A stretch of 64,000 nt of DNA, taken from UBA4582 sp965657335. Its GTDB lineage: Bacteria > Pseudomonadota > Gammaproteobacteria > Pseudomonadales > Azotimanducaceae. This document shows positions 25,134-33,457 of the stretch, piece after piece. The position numbers were made by a program, and so were the translations under genes. Numbering within the stretch: the stretch's first letter is position 1; the number at the start of each line of letters is the position of its first letter. Below the pieces are notes generated by a model that had not been told where the DNA came from, made no database searches, and saw only the letters and a list, made by a program, of their open reading frames with translations. Location: the NCBI GenBank assembly GCA_965657335.1, contig CBFHOH010000012.1, positions 1 through 64,000 on the forward strand, given 5' to 3'.

Positions 25134-26132
25134 CTAGCGACTACAACATTCAAGCAAAGCCGCTTCGAAAGCCTGACTGTTGAAGGGGCCGGCGGTAATC
25201 ACCTCAATTCGGCTGTCTAAGAGACCTCGAAGCGAAATCTCAGCATTTTCATCTCCAGAAGCGTTAAAACCGATACAACCCTGATCAGTTTTCAAGGTCG
25301 CTTTCAGTCGGTCTAATTTGTATGTCTCGAGCAACCGACGTATCTCATCACGACGAAAAGTAAAGTCCGATTGGAAAAGCCAGCCGTGCGAGGTAAAGCC
25401 CTCTCCACTGTTTCTCCGGCAAATAAAACCCTCTGGCGGGAAGTTCGGTTCAAATTCTGTCTCTTTGCTTTCGCTTGTCTGCATGGGCGGCGTGGTAGGT
25501 AAATCCCAAGCACGAGCCTCACCAGAGAGCCAAGTCATGTCAAATCGACCCTGTTGGGATGATATGAGTTGTCGCTTGGGCGTTAAGCCCTTATTCATTA
25601 GATACTCTTCAAGACGCGCTTGATCCCCCGCTTGATAGAGATCCTGCTTGCTCGCGACGATGACATCAGCAATTTCTAACTGCTGATTAAACGTGTCGTG
25701 GCTTGTGTATCTTTCATCCTTAATCACCCGAGCATCGACGAGCGTCAGAGTCGACCTTAAGTCCAATAGCTCTTTGTAATGATCAGCGGAAAGAACACTC
25801 ATCACCTCGATCGGATGACCTAAACCTGTAGGCTCAATGATTAGCCGCTCTGGTCTGGCACGCGCCAACAGCATACTCATGGCAATTTGCATGGGTAAAC
25901 CCGTCGCGCAGCACATACAACCACCCGGCACCTCCCGGATAAAAATGCTGGGATTTTGATGCCCTGCGAAAAAGCCGCCGTCTATACCGATTTCACCAAA
26001 CTCGTTAACAAGCACTGCCCAGCGCTCACGTTCTGGTTTTTGTTGCAAAAGATCAAGTATCGCTGTTGACTTTCCTGCACCTAAAAAGCCAGTCACGATG
26101 TTCGTTTTGATGTTCTTGAGAGGCTCAGTCAT
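25134..26132 (-). CDS. CobW/COG0523-family GTPase, zinc metallochaperone candidate
   Basis: G3E GTPase of the COG0523 family. The 332-residue protein has the Walker A GFLGAGKST near residue 14, the metal-binding GGCMCC motif (CxCC) near residue 70, EPTGLGHP, and SKQD as guanine-specificity box. The C-terminal CobW_C domain starts around residue 235. COG0523 proteins beside Zur move zinc to client enzymes during starvation (ZigA/ZagA type). I chose ATG at 26132, which lies 13 bases after the MerC-like gene stop; longer starts overlap that gene. Third gene of the zur operon. Confidence 0.9.
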   Translation of the reverse strand: MTEPLKNIKTNIVTGFLGAGKSTAILDLLQQKPERERWAVLVNEFGEIGIDGGFFAGHQNPSIFIREVPGGCMCCATGLPMQIAMSMLLARARPERLIIEPTGLGHPIEVMSVLSADHYKELLDLRSTLTLVDARVIKDERYTSHDTFNQQLEIADVIVASKQDLYQAGDQARLEEYLMNKGLTPKRQLISSQQGRFDMTWLSGEARAWDLPTTPPMQTSESKETEFEPNFPPEGFICRRNSGEGFTSHGWLFQSDFTFRRDEIRRLLETYKLDRLKATLKTDQGCIGFNASGDENAEISLRGLLDSRIEVITAGPFNSQAFEAALLECCSR

Positions 26133-26145
26133 GTTTTCTTGACTA

Positions 26146-26541
26146 TTAATCTCGGCAGCGAAGGCGCTGACATAGTCTAAAGTTGCACACGTGACTCGAT
26201 GCAACCAAAATAGCGCCGACCACTGTAAACAGTTTTTCTAGGGCTTCGCCAAGATATTCGTGACCAAAAAGCGCTGTTAAACAAAGCGTCGACAAGCCTG
26301 CTATGGCGAGCCCTAAAACGACGACGTTTTTATGCTTGCGACAACCGAGAGTTACGGCAAAGATGCTTGTCGGGAGTACAAGCAAAATGAGCAGTTTATG
26401 AAACAATTCGTCGCTGAGCACGGTAAGCAGACCTGCTGACGGCACCAATACGAGCGCGACGGGTAATACCAGGCAATGAGCCACACAAAGTGCCGAGATA
26501 CCAATTGCAGCTCTGTCAAATTTGATTGAAAGCGTGTTCAT
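26146..26541 (-). CDS. MerC-domain membrane protein
   Basis: A 131-residue protein with four predicted helices. The N-terminal GISALCVAHCLVLP motif carries the CxxHC pair of MerC-type transporters and a proline-rich second segment. MerC proteins carry Hg(II) in resistance operons; homologues next to Zur and COG0523 genes are thought to handle zinc. It overlaps the zur stop by four bases (ATGA), so zinc uptake or sensing is the better guess here. Confidence 0.85.
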   Translation of the reverse strand: MNTLSIKFDRAAIGISALCVAHCLVLPVALVLVPSAGLLTVLSDELFHKLLILLVLPTSIFAVTLGCRKHKNVVVLGLAIAGLSTLCLTALFGHEYLGEALEKLFTVVGAILVASSHVCNFRLCQRLRCRD

Positions 26542-27011
26542 TTAGCATTTTTTTCAGTTTTTGGGCCGCAAACGCCGCAATAACATTCAAATTCGAGTTG
26601 AGGACTCGCAAGATGGAAACCTGCTTTGCTGACGGTGCTACGCAATGAGTGGATGATGCTATTGCTGATGCTGATTTCTTCAACTGTATGGCAGTTATTA
26701 CAGATTAAAAATTGAGGTGTTTCATGCGTGTGATCACATGCAATGTGCGAGCATGCAACGTATTTCTTGGCAAGCTCGAGGCGATGCACGAGATTCTCGC
26801 TTTCAAGAAATTCCAAAATTCTGTAAACCGACATTGCTGGTAGTTGCTGGTCAAATTTTTCTCTGCAATAGTCGATCAACTCGTAAGCTGAAAGCGCTTT
26901 TTTAGCATGCAGAAGCCCCTTTAATACGTGACTTCGCTTCTCTGTTAGTTTACTTCCTCGCGCAGCGCATTGTTTTTCAGCATGCTTGATGACGTTTGCT
27001 GTAGATGCCAT
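26538..27011 (-). CDS. zur: Fur-family zinc uptake regulator
   Basis: A 157-residue Fur-family repressor. The N-terminal winged helix includes AYELIDYCREKF and MSVYRILEFLESENLVHR (recognition region). The metal-binding part has HIACDHTHETPQFLICNNC and the C-terminal CYCGVCG cysteine pair for structural zinc. Its first place in an operon with MerC-like and COG0523 genes is typical of Zur. A near-match to the Zur box lies 30-46 bases upstream (27041-27057), so the operon is probably autoregulated. The ATG at 27011 has no good ribosome site. Confidence 0.9.
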   Translation of the reverse strand: MASTANVIKHAEKQCAARGSKLTEKRSHVLKGLLHAKKALSAYELIDYCREKFDQQLPAMSVYRILEFLESENLVHRLELAKKYVACSHIACDHTHETPQFLICNNCHTVEEISISNSIIHSLRSTVSKAGFHLASPQLEFECYCGVCGPKTEKNAK

Positions 27012-27040
27012 AAGAAATAACCAGACTTGATTTGATTAGA

Positions 27041-27057
27041 ATGTTACAACATATCAT
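27041..27057. promoter_or_regulatory. Zur box candidate upstream of zur-merC-cobW
   Basis: ATGTTACAACATATCAT matches the gammaproteobacterial Zur consensus ATGTTATAATATAACAT at 14 of 17 positions and has the right dyad form. It is 30 bases in front of the zur start. The binding is predicted, not shown. Confidence 0.6.
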
Positions 27058-27256
27058 GCGCAGCCTCAATCCTTCATGATCCATTCTTTTAAAAAACTAA
27101 AATGAGAGTGGCACAGCCATATCTTTTATGCGAAACAGACACTCGTCTCATGCTTAAGACGCAACGCTGTTGATACGGTCATTAATTGAAACAATCAGGT
27201 GTACAGGCTTGTTGAGAAATCAGCAACAAGACGAAGCCCGCAAACTTACTATTTGG

Positions 27257-28450
27257 TTATCTAAGCACAGCGACCTGGCGCCCCTTGTGATCACGCAGCC
27301 AGTTTGCAAAGGCGGCTACTTCCAGAGGCCGACTGATAAAATAGCCTTGACACATTTCACAATTCAGCGAGCCTAGCCAATTATAGGTCTCTTCGTCCTC
27401 CACGCCCTCTGCTACAACGTCCAAACCCAAGCTGTGGCCCAGGTCTATTGTTACCCGCGATATCGCTGCCGCTTCTTTATTGGCAGTTGCACCCATCACA
27501 AAGGATTTATCAACCTTAAGTTCATTGAATGGCATTCTGTAGAGCTGGACAAGTGACGAAAAACCGGTGCCAAAATCATCGAGTGACAACCGAATATTCT
27601 TGAGCCGTAATCGAGTGAGTATATCCATCGTTAACGAGGGGTCTTCCATCGCGCCGCTTTCTGTTATTTCTAAAATGAGGCGATGAGGACTAAACTTGTA
27701 CTGCTTCAGAAGCTGTTCTACTTTGTCTGGAAGACTTAAATCACTTAGCAATCTGGCAGATACGTTAACGGAGAGGTTTATGTCATCCCCAGACTCCTCA
27801 AGCGTCTTAAATTGTTTAACAGCCTTTTCAAGCACGATATAGGTTAACGGGCGGATAATATCAGCATGTTTCTCAGCTATTGGAATGAAGGTGTCTGGCG
27901 CTAACAACCCATGCTCCGGATGCTGCCACCTCACTAGTGCCTCAGCACCGCTAATCTGCCCAGTCTTGAGATTCACTTGGGGCTGGTAGTAAACAACCAA
28001 CTCATCACAATCGAGCGCTTTCCGCAAATCTGCTCGTGTTGCAGTTGCCGCAGACCCAGTGCTTTTGTGTTCATGCTGAAAATTTTTTATCAACACCGAT
28101 TCTAGGTCGAAGATGTCAATGGGTTTCGATAACGTACCAGACATCTGTAAATTCATCGATTTGCCAAATTTTAGTGCTGTTTCTACGACGTTTCTTTCCA
28201 TGCCACTCATGAGAATAATCGCAGCATTGCAATGACTTTCAGCCAACTTGCGCAAAAGCTCGACTCCATCGACCCGCGGCATCTGTAAGTCTAAAAATAT
28301 GATGTTGGGCTGGTAGGCTTGGTACTCGGCATAGAACAAATCTGGATTATCAATAACAGAAGTATCTACCCGTAATCTTTTCGCCACCCGCTGGATGACT
28401 CGACCTATTCTTGCATCATCATCGATAATCAGCACACGATTTTTCGACAT
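27257..28450 (-). CDS. Response regulator with EAL c-di-GMP phosphodiesterase domain
   Basis: The 397-residue protein has a receiver domain (residues about 4-125; acidic pocket IIDDD, phospho-acceptor Asp in FLDLQMP, conserved lysine in TLSKP). An EAL domain follows from about 145 to 390. The EAL catalytic set is complete: AEALVRW, EITESG, LDDFGTG, VDKSF and AEGVED, so it should hydrolyse c-di-GMP. AGGA lies upstream of the ATG. It follows the hybrid kinase gene by 176 bases on the same strand, so the kinase may phosphorylate it to set c-di-GMP. Confidence 0.92.
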   Translation of the reverse strand: MSKNRVLIIDDDARIGRVIQRVAKRLRVDTSVIDNPDLFYAEYQAYQPNIIFLDLQMPRVDGVELLRKLAESHCNAAIILMSGMERNVVETALKFGKSMNLQMSGTLSKPIDIFDLESVLIKNFQHEHKSTGSAATATRADLRKALDCDELVVYYQPQVNLKTGQISGAEALVRWQHPEHGLLAPDTFIPIAEKHADIIRPLTYIVLEKAVKQFKTLEESGDDINLSVNVSARLLSDLSLPDKVEQLLKQYKFSPHRLILEITESGAMEDPSLTMDILTRLRLKNIRLSLDDFGTGFSSLVQLYRMPFNELKVDKSFVMGATANKEAAAISRVTIDLGHSLGLDVVAEGVEDEETYNWLGSLNCEMCQGYFISRPLEVAAFANWLRDHKGRQVAVLR

Positions 28451-28626
28451 TAAATTTTTCCTAACAACCTTACTAAAACACCTTAACGACCAACTTTTGT
28501 ACGCTATTCCTTGTAGAGGCGTTCTTCACCAGTGATTGATGTTGCGGTTTACTGAGTTCCATCTTCATTATGGTCGGCAATTTCTAACAAGCACGATACT
28601 TTCGCTGAGTGACTAACAGTCCAAAT

Positions 28627-31554
28627 TTATTCATTGTCATGCAGCGTTGCTCTAATCTGTTTGGCAAGCGCTTCTATCGTATATGGCTTTCTTAGCAGCG
28701 GGAAAGAAGATACGTTTTCTTTTACTTCTGTTTTTCTTTTAGTAAAGCCAGAGGTAAGAACAACTTTTATCTCTGGGTAATTTTTCTCGACCCACAGACC
28801 TAATGTCTGGCCATCAACTTCACCCGGCATCAGCACATCAGAAAACATCAGATCTATTTTTTGCCCTGACTGAATGATTGTTTTAGCCATTTCTGCTCTA
28901 TCTGCTTCAAGCGTTCTGTAGCCAAGTTTTTGCAAATCACGCAGCGCAACTCTCCTGACCCGAGCTTCATCTTCTACCACGAGTATTACTTCGGAATCTG
29001 CGACCTCAATGTCGTTGCTATCCGCGCTTCGACTTTCTTGTGCCATGTTTTTTGCAGCAGGAAAATACATTGAAACCTTAGTGCCTTCTCCTAGCTCACT
29101 ACGGATGTCGCATACAGCATTTGATTCTTGAATAAAACCATAAACCATACTCAAACCAAGGCCGGTCCCTTTACCAACATCCTTAGTCGTAAAAAAAGGC
29201 TCAAAAACCCGCGCCAAATCGTCTTTTGCTATGCCTACGCCAGTATCCTCAACACTAACGACAACGTGGTCACCTGGCTCGAGAACAGGTCGTTGCTCAC
29301 CAATTCCCTCGTGTTGATTCGAGTCTGAATGACGATACAATTCGGAACTTATAGTAATATTGCCGCCATCAAGCATGGCATCGCGTGCATTTATCAACAC
29401 GTTGAGCAGCGCATTTTCGAATTGTGAAGCATCCACGTTGATGTAAAGATCTTCTTCCGCGAGCCGCGTTCTCAATTCATTTGCGTTACCCAACGTACGC
29501 GATAGGAATCGCGAAAAGTTATGAATAGACTCATTCACTTCTTTTAATTCTGGCTTTGAAACCCGGTTTCGTGAAAACGCAAGCAGACGCGCGGTTAATT
29601 CCGCTCCATCAGCCGTGGCAGACATTGCATCTTCGAAAAGTTCCTCAATTTCCTCGCCGACATCTCCAATATCTTGCTGAAGGAACCTCAAATTTCCGTC
29701 GATAATACTCAGGAGGTTGTTGAAATCGTGGGCGATTCCCCCGGTTAACTGTCCTACCGTTTCCATTTTACCCGCTTGATTTAGGGCTTTTTGTTTTTGT
29801 CTCAGCTCGGTAATGTCTTGACCAACGCCGATAACGCCGATAACCAAACCTTCTACGTTACGACGGGTTGTAGCATTTAAAAGCACATCAACACGTTGGC
29901 TTGTTTTCGTGTAAAGCGGGAACTCATAGTTCGCCGTTTCATCACCACTCAGTGCGTTATCAAGCACTTGCTTGACCGGTGCTTTATACTCATCGGTAAT
30001 AAACTCTGCGACTAAATCTTTGCCAAATACCTCAGCCTTAGAGAAACCAGTGATCTTTTCTGCCGTTTGATTCCATTCATTTACTAAACCATTGGAGTCA
30101 ATGCCAAATATCGGTGCATTCGCAGTATCTACAAACTGCGTCAACTCTTCTGCCGTTCTTAAAGCCACTGCTTGGGCCTGTTTTTCCTCAGTAATATCCT
30201 GACCAACACCGATGACTCCGACAACCTGACCATCGAAGTTACGCCGGGTGGTCGCGTTCAAAAGCACATCAACTCGCTGGCTTGTTTTCGTATAAAGCGG
30301 AAATTCATAGTTAGCTGTTTCTTCACCCCGCAATGCATTGTCGAGTACCTGCTTCACCGGCCCCTTGTATTCGTCAGTGATGAACTCGGCGACCAGATCT
30401 TTGCCAAGCACCTCAGCCTTGGAGAAACCAGTGATCTTTTCTGCAGTTTGATTCCATTCATTAACCAAACCGTCGGCATCAATGCCAAATATCGGTGCGT
30501 TCGCAGTATCTACAAACTGCGTCATCTCTTCTGCCGTTTTTAGCGCCTCTGCTTGGACCTGCTTAAGCAGGGTAATGTCCTGACCAACGCCGATCACTCC
30601 GACAACCCCACCATCTGCGTTACGCCGGGTAGTCGCATTCAAAAGTACATCAACACGCTGGCTTGTTTTCGTATAAAGCGGAAACTCATAGTTAGACGAT
30701 TCATCGCCATGCAATGCATTATCAAGCACCTGCTTCACCGGTGCTTTGTATTCGTCTGTAATAAATTCAGCGACCAACTCTTTGCCCAACACTTCGGCCT
30801 TGGAAAAACCAGTGATCCTTTCTGCTGCATGATTCCATTCATTAACCAATCCCTCAGAGTCAATTCCGAATATTGGTGCATTCGCTGTACCAACGAACAG
30901 CACCAGCTCATTCGCATTTTTTGTTGCCTCTGCTTGAGCCCTTTTTAGCTCGGTAATATCACGCACCACGGCGTTGAAAGTGCTCACCCCGTCGACCTCT
31001 AGCTCGCTAATAGTGATTGAGGCAGGAAAAATAGTGCCATCTCTCTTCCTACCTTCAACTGCTCTCCCCGATACCGCGTCCGTGCCATCCACGCCGTGAG
31101 ATTTCAACCTTTTTATAATCAGCTTATGTCCTTCGGCGTAGCTGGCGGGCATTAGGGTATTGATATCCTTATCGACCAACTCTTTTTCTTCATAACCAAA
31201 CATTTTTTCCAACGCGCCATTTACCGCCATTATTGCTCCTTCTTCAGTAATGGTGATGAATCCATCCGCCATGGTTCTTGATATTAATTTGAGAGAAGTT
31301 AATGTCAGTGCCGTTACGTGGTTTTCTCGCTTTTCGAGACGTGCTCTGACCACAAAAAAAAGAGCTAAAAACAGCAAAACAGGCACTGTATCGAGCAGGT
31401 AGATTAGATCACTCTGATTGTGGATAACGGGTATGCTGGCGAGCGTCCAAGGCAGGTTCGCTGAGTAAATAGCGAGACTCCAACCAATAAGTATAAAGGG
31501 TAGGCCGAAGGTAATGGCTACCACGGTATATATGGTCGTAGATTTTTTTCTCAT
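28627..31554 (-). CDS. Hybrid sensor histidine kinase with four PAS domains
   Basis: A 975-residue protein. Two membrane helices come first (about residues 8-30 and 46-65), then four PAS domains, HisKA (GGIAHDFNNLLSI with phospho-His), HATPase (N-box NVLINARDAM, DTGVGI, GTGLGLSMVY) and a C-terminal receiver (VVEDEARVRR, SDVLMPGEVDG, LRKPY). PAS 2-4 are near-identical 127-residue copies starting ANAPIFGID and ending GVGQDIT; PAS 1 (GFITITEEG) is different. I use the ATG at 31554 because the TTG at 31611 adds 19 residues without a site. HisKA, ATP and Asp residues are intact. The PAS ligand cannot be read from the sequence. Confidence 0.9.
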   Translation of the reverse strand: MRKKSTTIYTVVAITFGLPFILIGWSLAIYSANLPWTLASIPVIHNQSDLIYLLDTVPVLLFLALFFVVRARLEKRENHVTALTLTSLKLISRTMADGFITITEEGAIMAVNGALEKMFGYEEKELVDKDINTLMPASYAEGHKLIIKRLKSHGVDGTDAVSGRAVEGRKRDGTIFPASITISELEVDGVSTFNAVVRDITELKRAQAEATKNANELVLFVGTANAPIFGIDSEGLVNEWNHAAERITGFSKAEVLGKELVAEFITDEYKAPVKQVLDNALHGDESSNYEFPLYTKTSQRVDVLLNATTRRNADGGVVGVIGVGQDITLLKQVQAEALKTAEEMTQFVDTANAPIFGIDADGLVNEWNQTAEKITGFSKAEVLGKDLVAEFITDEYKGPVKQVLDNALRGEETANYEFPLYTKTSQRVDVLLNATTRRNFDGQVVGVIGVGQDITEEKQAQAVALRTAEELTQFVDTANAPIFGIDSNGLVNEWNQTAEKITGFSKAEVFGKDLVAEFITDEYKAPVKQVLDNALSGDETANYEFPLYTKTSQRVDVLLNATTRRNVEGLVIGVIGVGQDITELRQKQKALNQAGKMETVGQLTGGIAHDFNNLLSIIDGNLRFLQQDIGDVGEEIEELFEDAMSATADGAELTARLLAFSRNRVSKPELKEVNESIHNFSRFLSRTLGNANELRTRLAEEDLYINVDASQFENALLNVLINARDAMLDGGNITISSELYRHSDSNQHEGIGEQRPVLEPGDHVVVSVEDTGVGIAKDDLARVFEPFFTTKDVGKGTGLGLSMVYGFIQESNAVCDIRSELGEGTKVSMYFPAAKNMAQESRSADSNDIEVADSEVILVVEDEARVRRVALRDLQKLGYRTLEADRAEMAKTIIQSGQKIDLMFSDVLMPGEVDGQTLGLWVEKNYPEIKVVLTSGFTKRKTEVKENVSSFPLLRKPYTIEALAKQIRATLHDNE
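29811..30953 (-). repeat. Three direct 381-bp repeats coding PAS domains
   Basis: The same sequence, including the linker (…GQDIT), recurs with a period of exactly 381 bases: the TAAT(A/G)TC marker falls at 29811, 30192 and 30573, with the domain edge at 30954. Most of the domain is invariant (EFITDEYK, YTKTSQRVDVLLNATTRRN). This points to recent duplication or gene conversion. Confidence 0.9.
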
Positions 31555-31882
31555 TTTATAAATGGTACACCTTCCTTGTGTGTAAGTGCTTCCGTTCGTA
31601 ACGTTTTTCAACCATGTTATCTGTTTGTAATTAGCAATTCTTTTCTAATCGTCTTTTTCCGCCGCTTCAGCGTTAAAACCGCCGTAAAAGGGCTGTAAAG
31701 TGAATCAATGGGACGGAATTATAATTGGTATAGATTTTTGGGGCGAACGCTACCAGTGGAAAAAGAACGCGTGTGCAAGGTCATCGCTTAATTTGCTCGC
31801 GCAGCGCTAGAAAATATTCGCGAATTTAATCCAACGCCTATGATCTAATAGAAAATAAAACGACTAATAAAGAGATAATTAG
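31555..31882. other. Intergenic region between kinase and DUF3010 genes
   Basis: A gene-free, AT-rich stretch of about 330 bases between divergent genes. Promoters for both must lie here, but I cannot single out one. No terminator or RNA gene is seen. Confidence 0.35.
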
Positions 31883-32314
31883 ATGAAAGTTTGCGGAGTT
31901 GAACTTACTGGTAGCGATGTTGTGGTCTGCCTACTCACACTGGAACATGGGCAATTTACTCTACCCGCATGTCGGGTGCGTAAGCTAGGGCTTAACAGAG
32001 CCTATAGTCGACAGGAGTTTCAACAATGCCAGCGTGAATTTTCAAAATTGATGAAAGACTACAGCATTGACACGGTTTTCATTAAAGAACGTATGACGAA
32101 AGGACGTTTTGCAGGGGGAGCCATCAGTTTTAAACTTGAGGCAGCTGTTCAACTCATTGATCACCTTGATGTCATCTTGCTAGCACCAAAAACAATTAAA
32201 ACAACGCTTTCAGATCGTCCGATACCCATTCTTTTTGCTGAAACAGGGCTAAAAGCGTTTCAGGAAGCGGCCTTTACTGTTGCGTACGCTGGACTCATCA
32301 GCAGAGCGCAATAA
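31883..32314 (+). CDS. DUF3010-family protein
   Basis: A 143-residue cytoplasmic protein starting KVCGVELTGSDVVVC, the signature of DUF3010, found in marine gammaproteobacteria and pseudomonads. The family has an RNase H/resolvase-like look (an acidic residue in the first strand after GVEL) but no tested function. AGAG lies 8-9 bases before the ATG. It stands alone, facing a YdcZ-family gene. Confidence 0.85.
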   Translation: MKVCGVELTGSDVVVCLLTLEHGQFTLPACRVRKLGLNRAYSRQEFQQCQREFSKLMKDYSIDTVFIKERMTKGRFAGGAISFKLEAAVQLIDHLDVILLAPKTIKTTLSDRPIPILFAETGLKAFQEAAFTVAYAGLISRAQ

Positions 32315-32342
32315 GATTATGAGCTGGCCACCTTCTATCGCC

Positions 32343-32801
32343 CTAGACCTCAGACGGTTTTGCCAACACAATTAGAATACCCACTGCCATCAGTATCAGC
32401 CCTGCAATGCGTTGGAAGCTTATCTCAAATTGCTTTGAGCCAAATAGCCCGTAATGGTCAATCACACTCATTGCGACCAACTGCCCTAGGAGTACGAATG
32501 AAACCGCATTTGCAACCCCAAACCTCGGTGCAACCCACGTAATACTGAGTATGTAGAACATGACAAAGAACCCCCCAAGATAGTAATACCAGGGCGTATC
32601 AGGTGCGATCAATGTTGATGGCATACCCGCTGTTATTAGCAGGAAAGTCACCGCAACTACCAGACCGACAGAAAAAAGTATCGCCGCTGCAAGCGCGGGG
32701 CTATCAAGTCTGGCGCCCAGACTACCATTCAAAGCAGCCATCACCGGAATACCAAGACCCGCTAGTAGCATAACGATGACATACGCACCTGTTGTATTCA
32801 T
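32343..32801 (-). CDS. YdcZ/DUF606-type DMT-superfamily membrane transporter
   Basis: A 152-residue protein with five helices. It has the half-size DMT pattern starting with GAYVIVMLLAGLGIPVMAALNGSLGA and ending VGILIVLAKP. Such YdcZ proteins work as dimers; their substrates are mostly unknown. GGAG is eight bases from the ATG. It diverges from the cytochrome c gene at 32984 and shares its intergenic region. Confidence 0.88.
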   Translation of the reverse strand: MNTTGAYVIVMLLAGLGIPVMAALNGSLGARLDSPALAAAILFSVGLVVAVTFLLITAGMPSTLIAPDTPWYYYLGGFFVMFYILSITWVAPRFGVANAVSFVLLGQLVAMSVIDHYGLFGSKQFEISFQRIAGLILMAVGILIVLAKPSEV

Positions 32802-32868
32802 TTCGATCTCCAGAACAGCTCAGACTTTGGAGATATGATGCATCTATTTGCGATTAAATTCACGCAAA

Positions 32869-32882
32869 GTGACCAAGATCAA
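32869..32882. promoter_or_regulatory. FNR-like site candidate upstream of cytochrome c
   Basis: GTGAC-CAAG-ATCAA has one mismatch to TTGAC/T-N4-ATCAA. A -10-like GATAAT at 32903-32908 puts a start near 32915, about 40 bases from the site's centre. One-mismatch sites are expected by chance in this length, so this is weak on its own. Confidence 0.35.
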
Positions 32883-32983
32883 ACCCGTGCAGAAAGATTT
32901 AGGATAATATGGCGCCCGAATCGTGAAGGTCACTTTGCATAAGTGTAACTACAATTTTCTATTCTTTATTTTTGGAGATTTCC

Positions 32984-33280
32984 GTGAAGTACATTGTTCC
33001 AATTTTGGCTATGTTAGCCCTGAGTCCTCATCTACATGCAGCAGATATCGCCGCCGGCAAGGCGAAAGCCGTTATTTGCGCTGCTTGTCACGGTACAGCA
33101 GGTATCAGCCCGAATGACCTCTGGCCAAATCTTGCAGGACAGAAAAAGACCTACCTTGTGAAACAAATTAAGGCATTCAGAGACGGGGATCGTGTCGATC
33201 CAATGATGGCCCCCATGGTAAGGCCGTTAACAGATACCGATGTGGAAAATCTTGCAGCCTATTACAGCAGTTTAAAATAA
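32984..33280 (+). CDS. Small monohaem cytochrome c (class I)
   Basis: A 98-residue periplasmic cytochrome c. A signal peptide (KYIVPILAMLALSPHLHA) is followed by the heme site CAACHG near residue 34. The distal methionine lies in DPMMAPM with PL before DVENLAAYYSSL, the c4/c553-type C-terminal helix. GTG at 32984 is preferred because GGAG is six bases upstream; a TTG at 32972 overlaps that site. It could carry electrons to the CuA subunit at 9634, but that is inference. A terminator follows immediately. Confidence 0.9.
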   Translation: MKYIVPILAMLALSPHLHAADIAAGKAKAVICAACHGTAGISPNDLWPNLAGQKKTYLVKQIKAFRDGDRVDPMMAPMVRPLTDTDVENLAAYYSSLK

Positions 33281-33295
33281 AACGATTGCTGTACG

Positions 33296-33335
33296 CGGGA
33301 GAATAGGCTTCTCGCTATTCTCCCGTGCTTTATTT
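33296..33335 (+). terminator. Rho-independent terminator after cytochrome c
   Basis: CGGGAGAATAG (33296-33306) pairs perfectly with CTATTCTCCCG (33315-33325) around an eight-base loop, followed by TGCTTTATTT. Confidence 0.85.
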
Positions 33336-33457
33336 AAGCAGCATCCGGCTTCTTTCATCCTATTAATACTTAGACTTAAAAACAGCTGTTTACCGCAAAC
33401 GGATTACGAACTACGATACTTCCTCGTCTATAGAGCGATGATGGGGAGCTATCAACA

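Noticed and set aside
26146..26541. Mercury-resistance gene merC
   Set aside because: There is no merA, merT, merP or MerR; the coupling to zur and a COG0523 gene fits zinc handling better.
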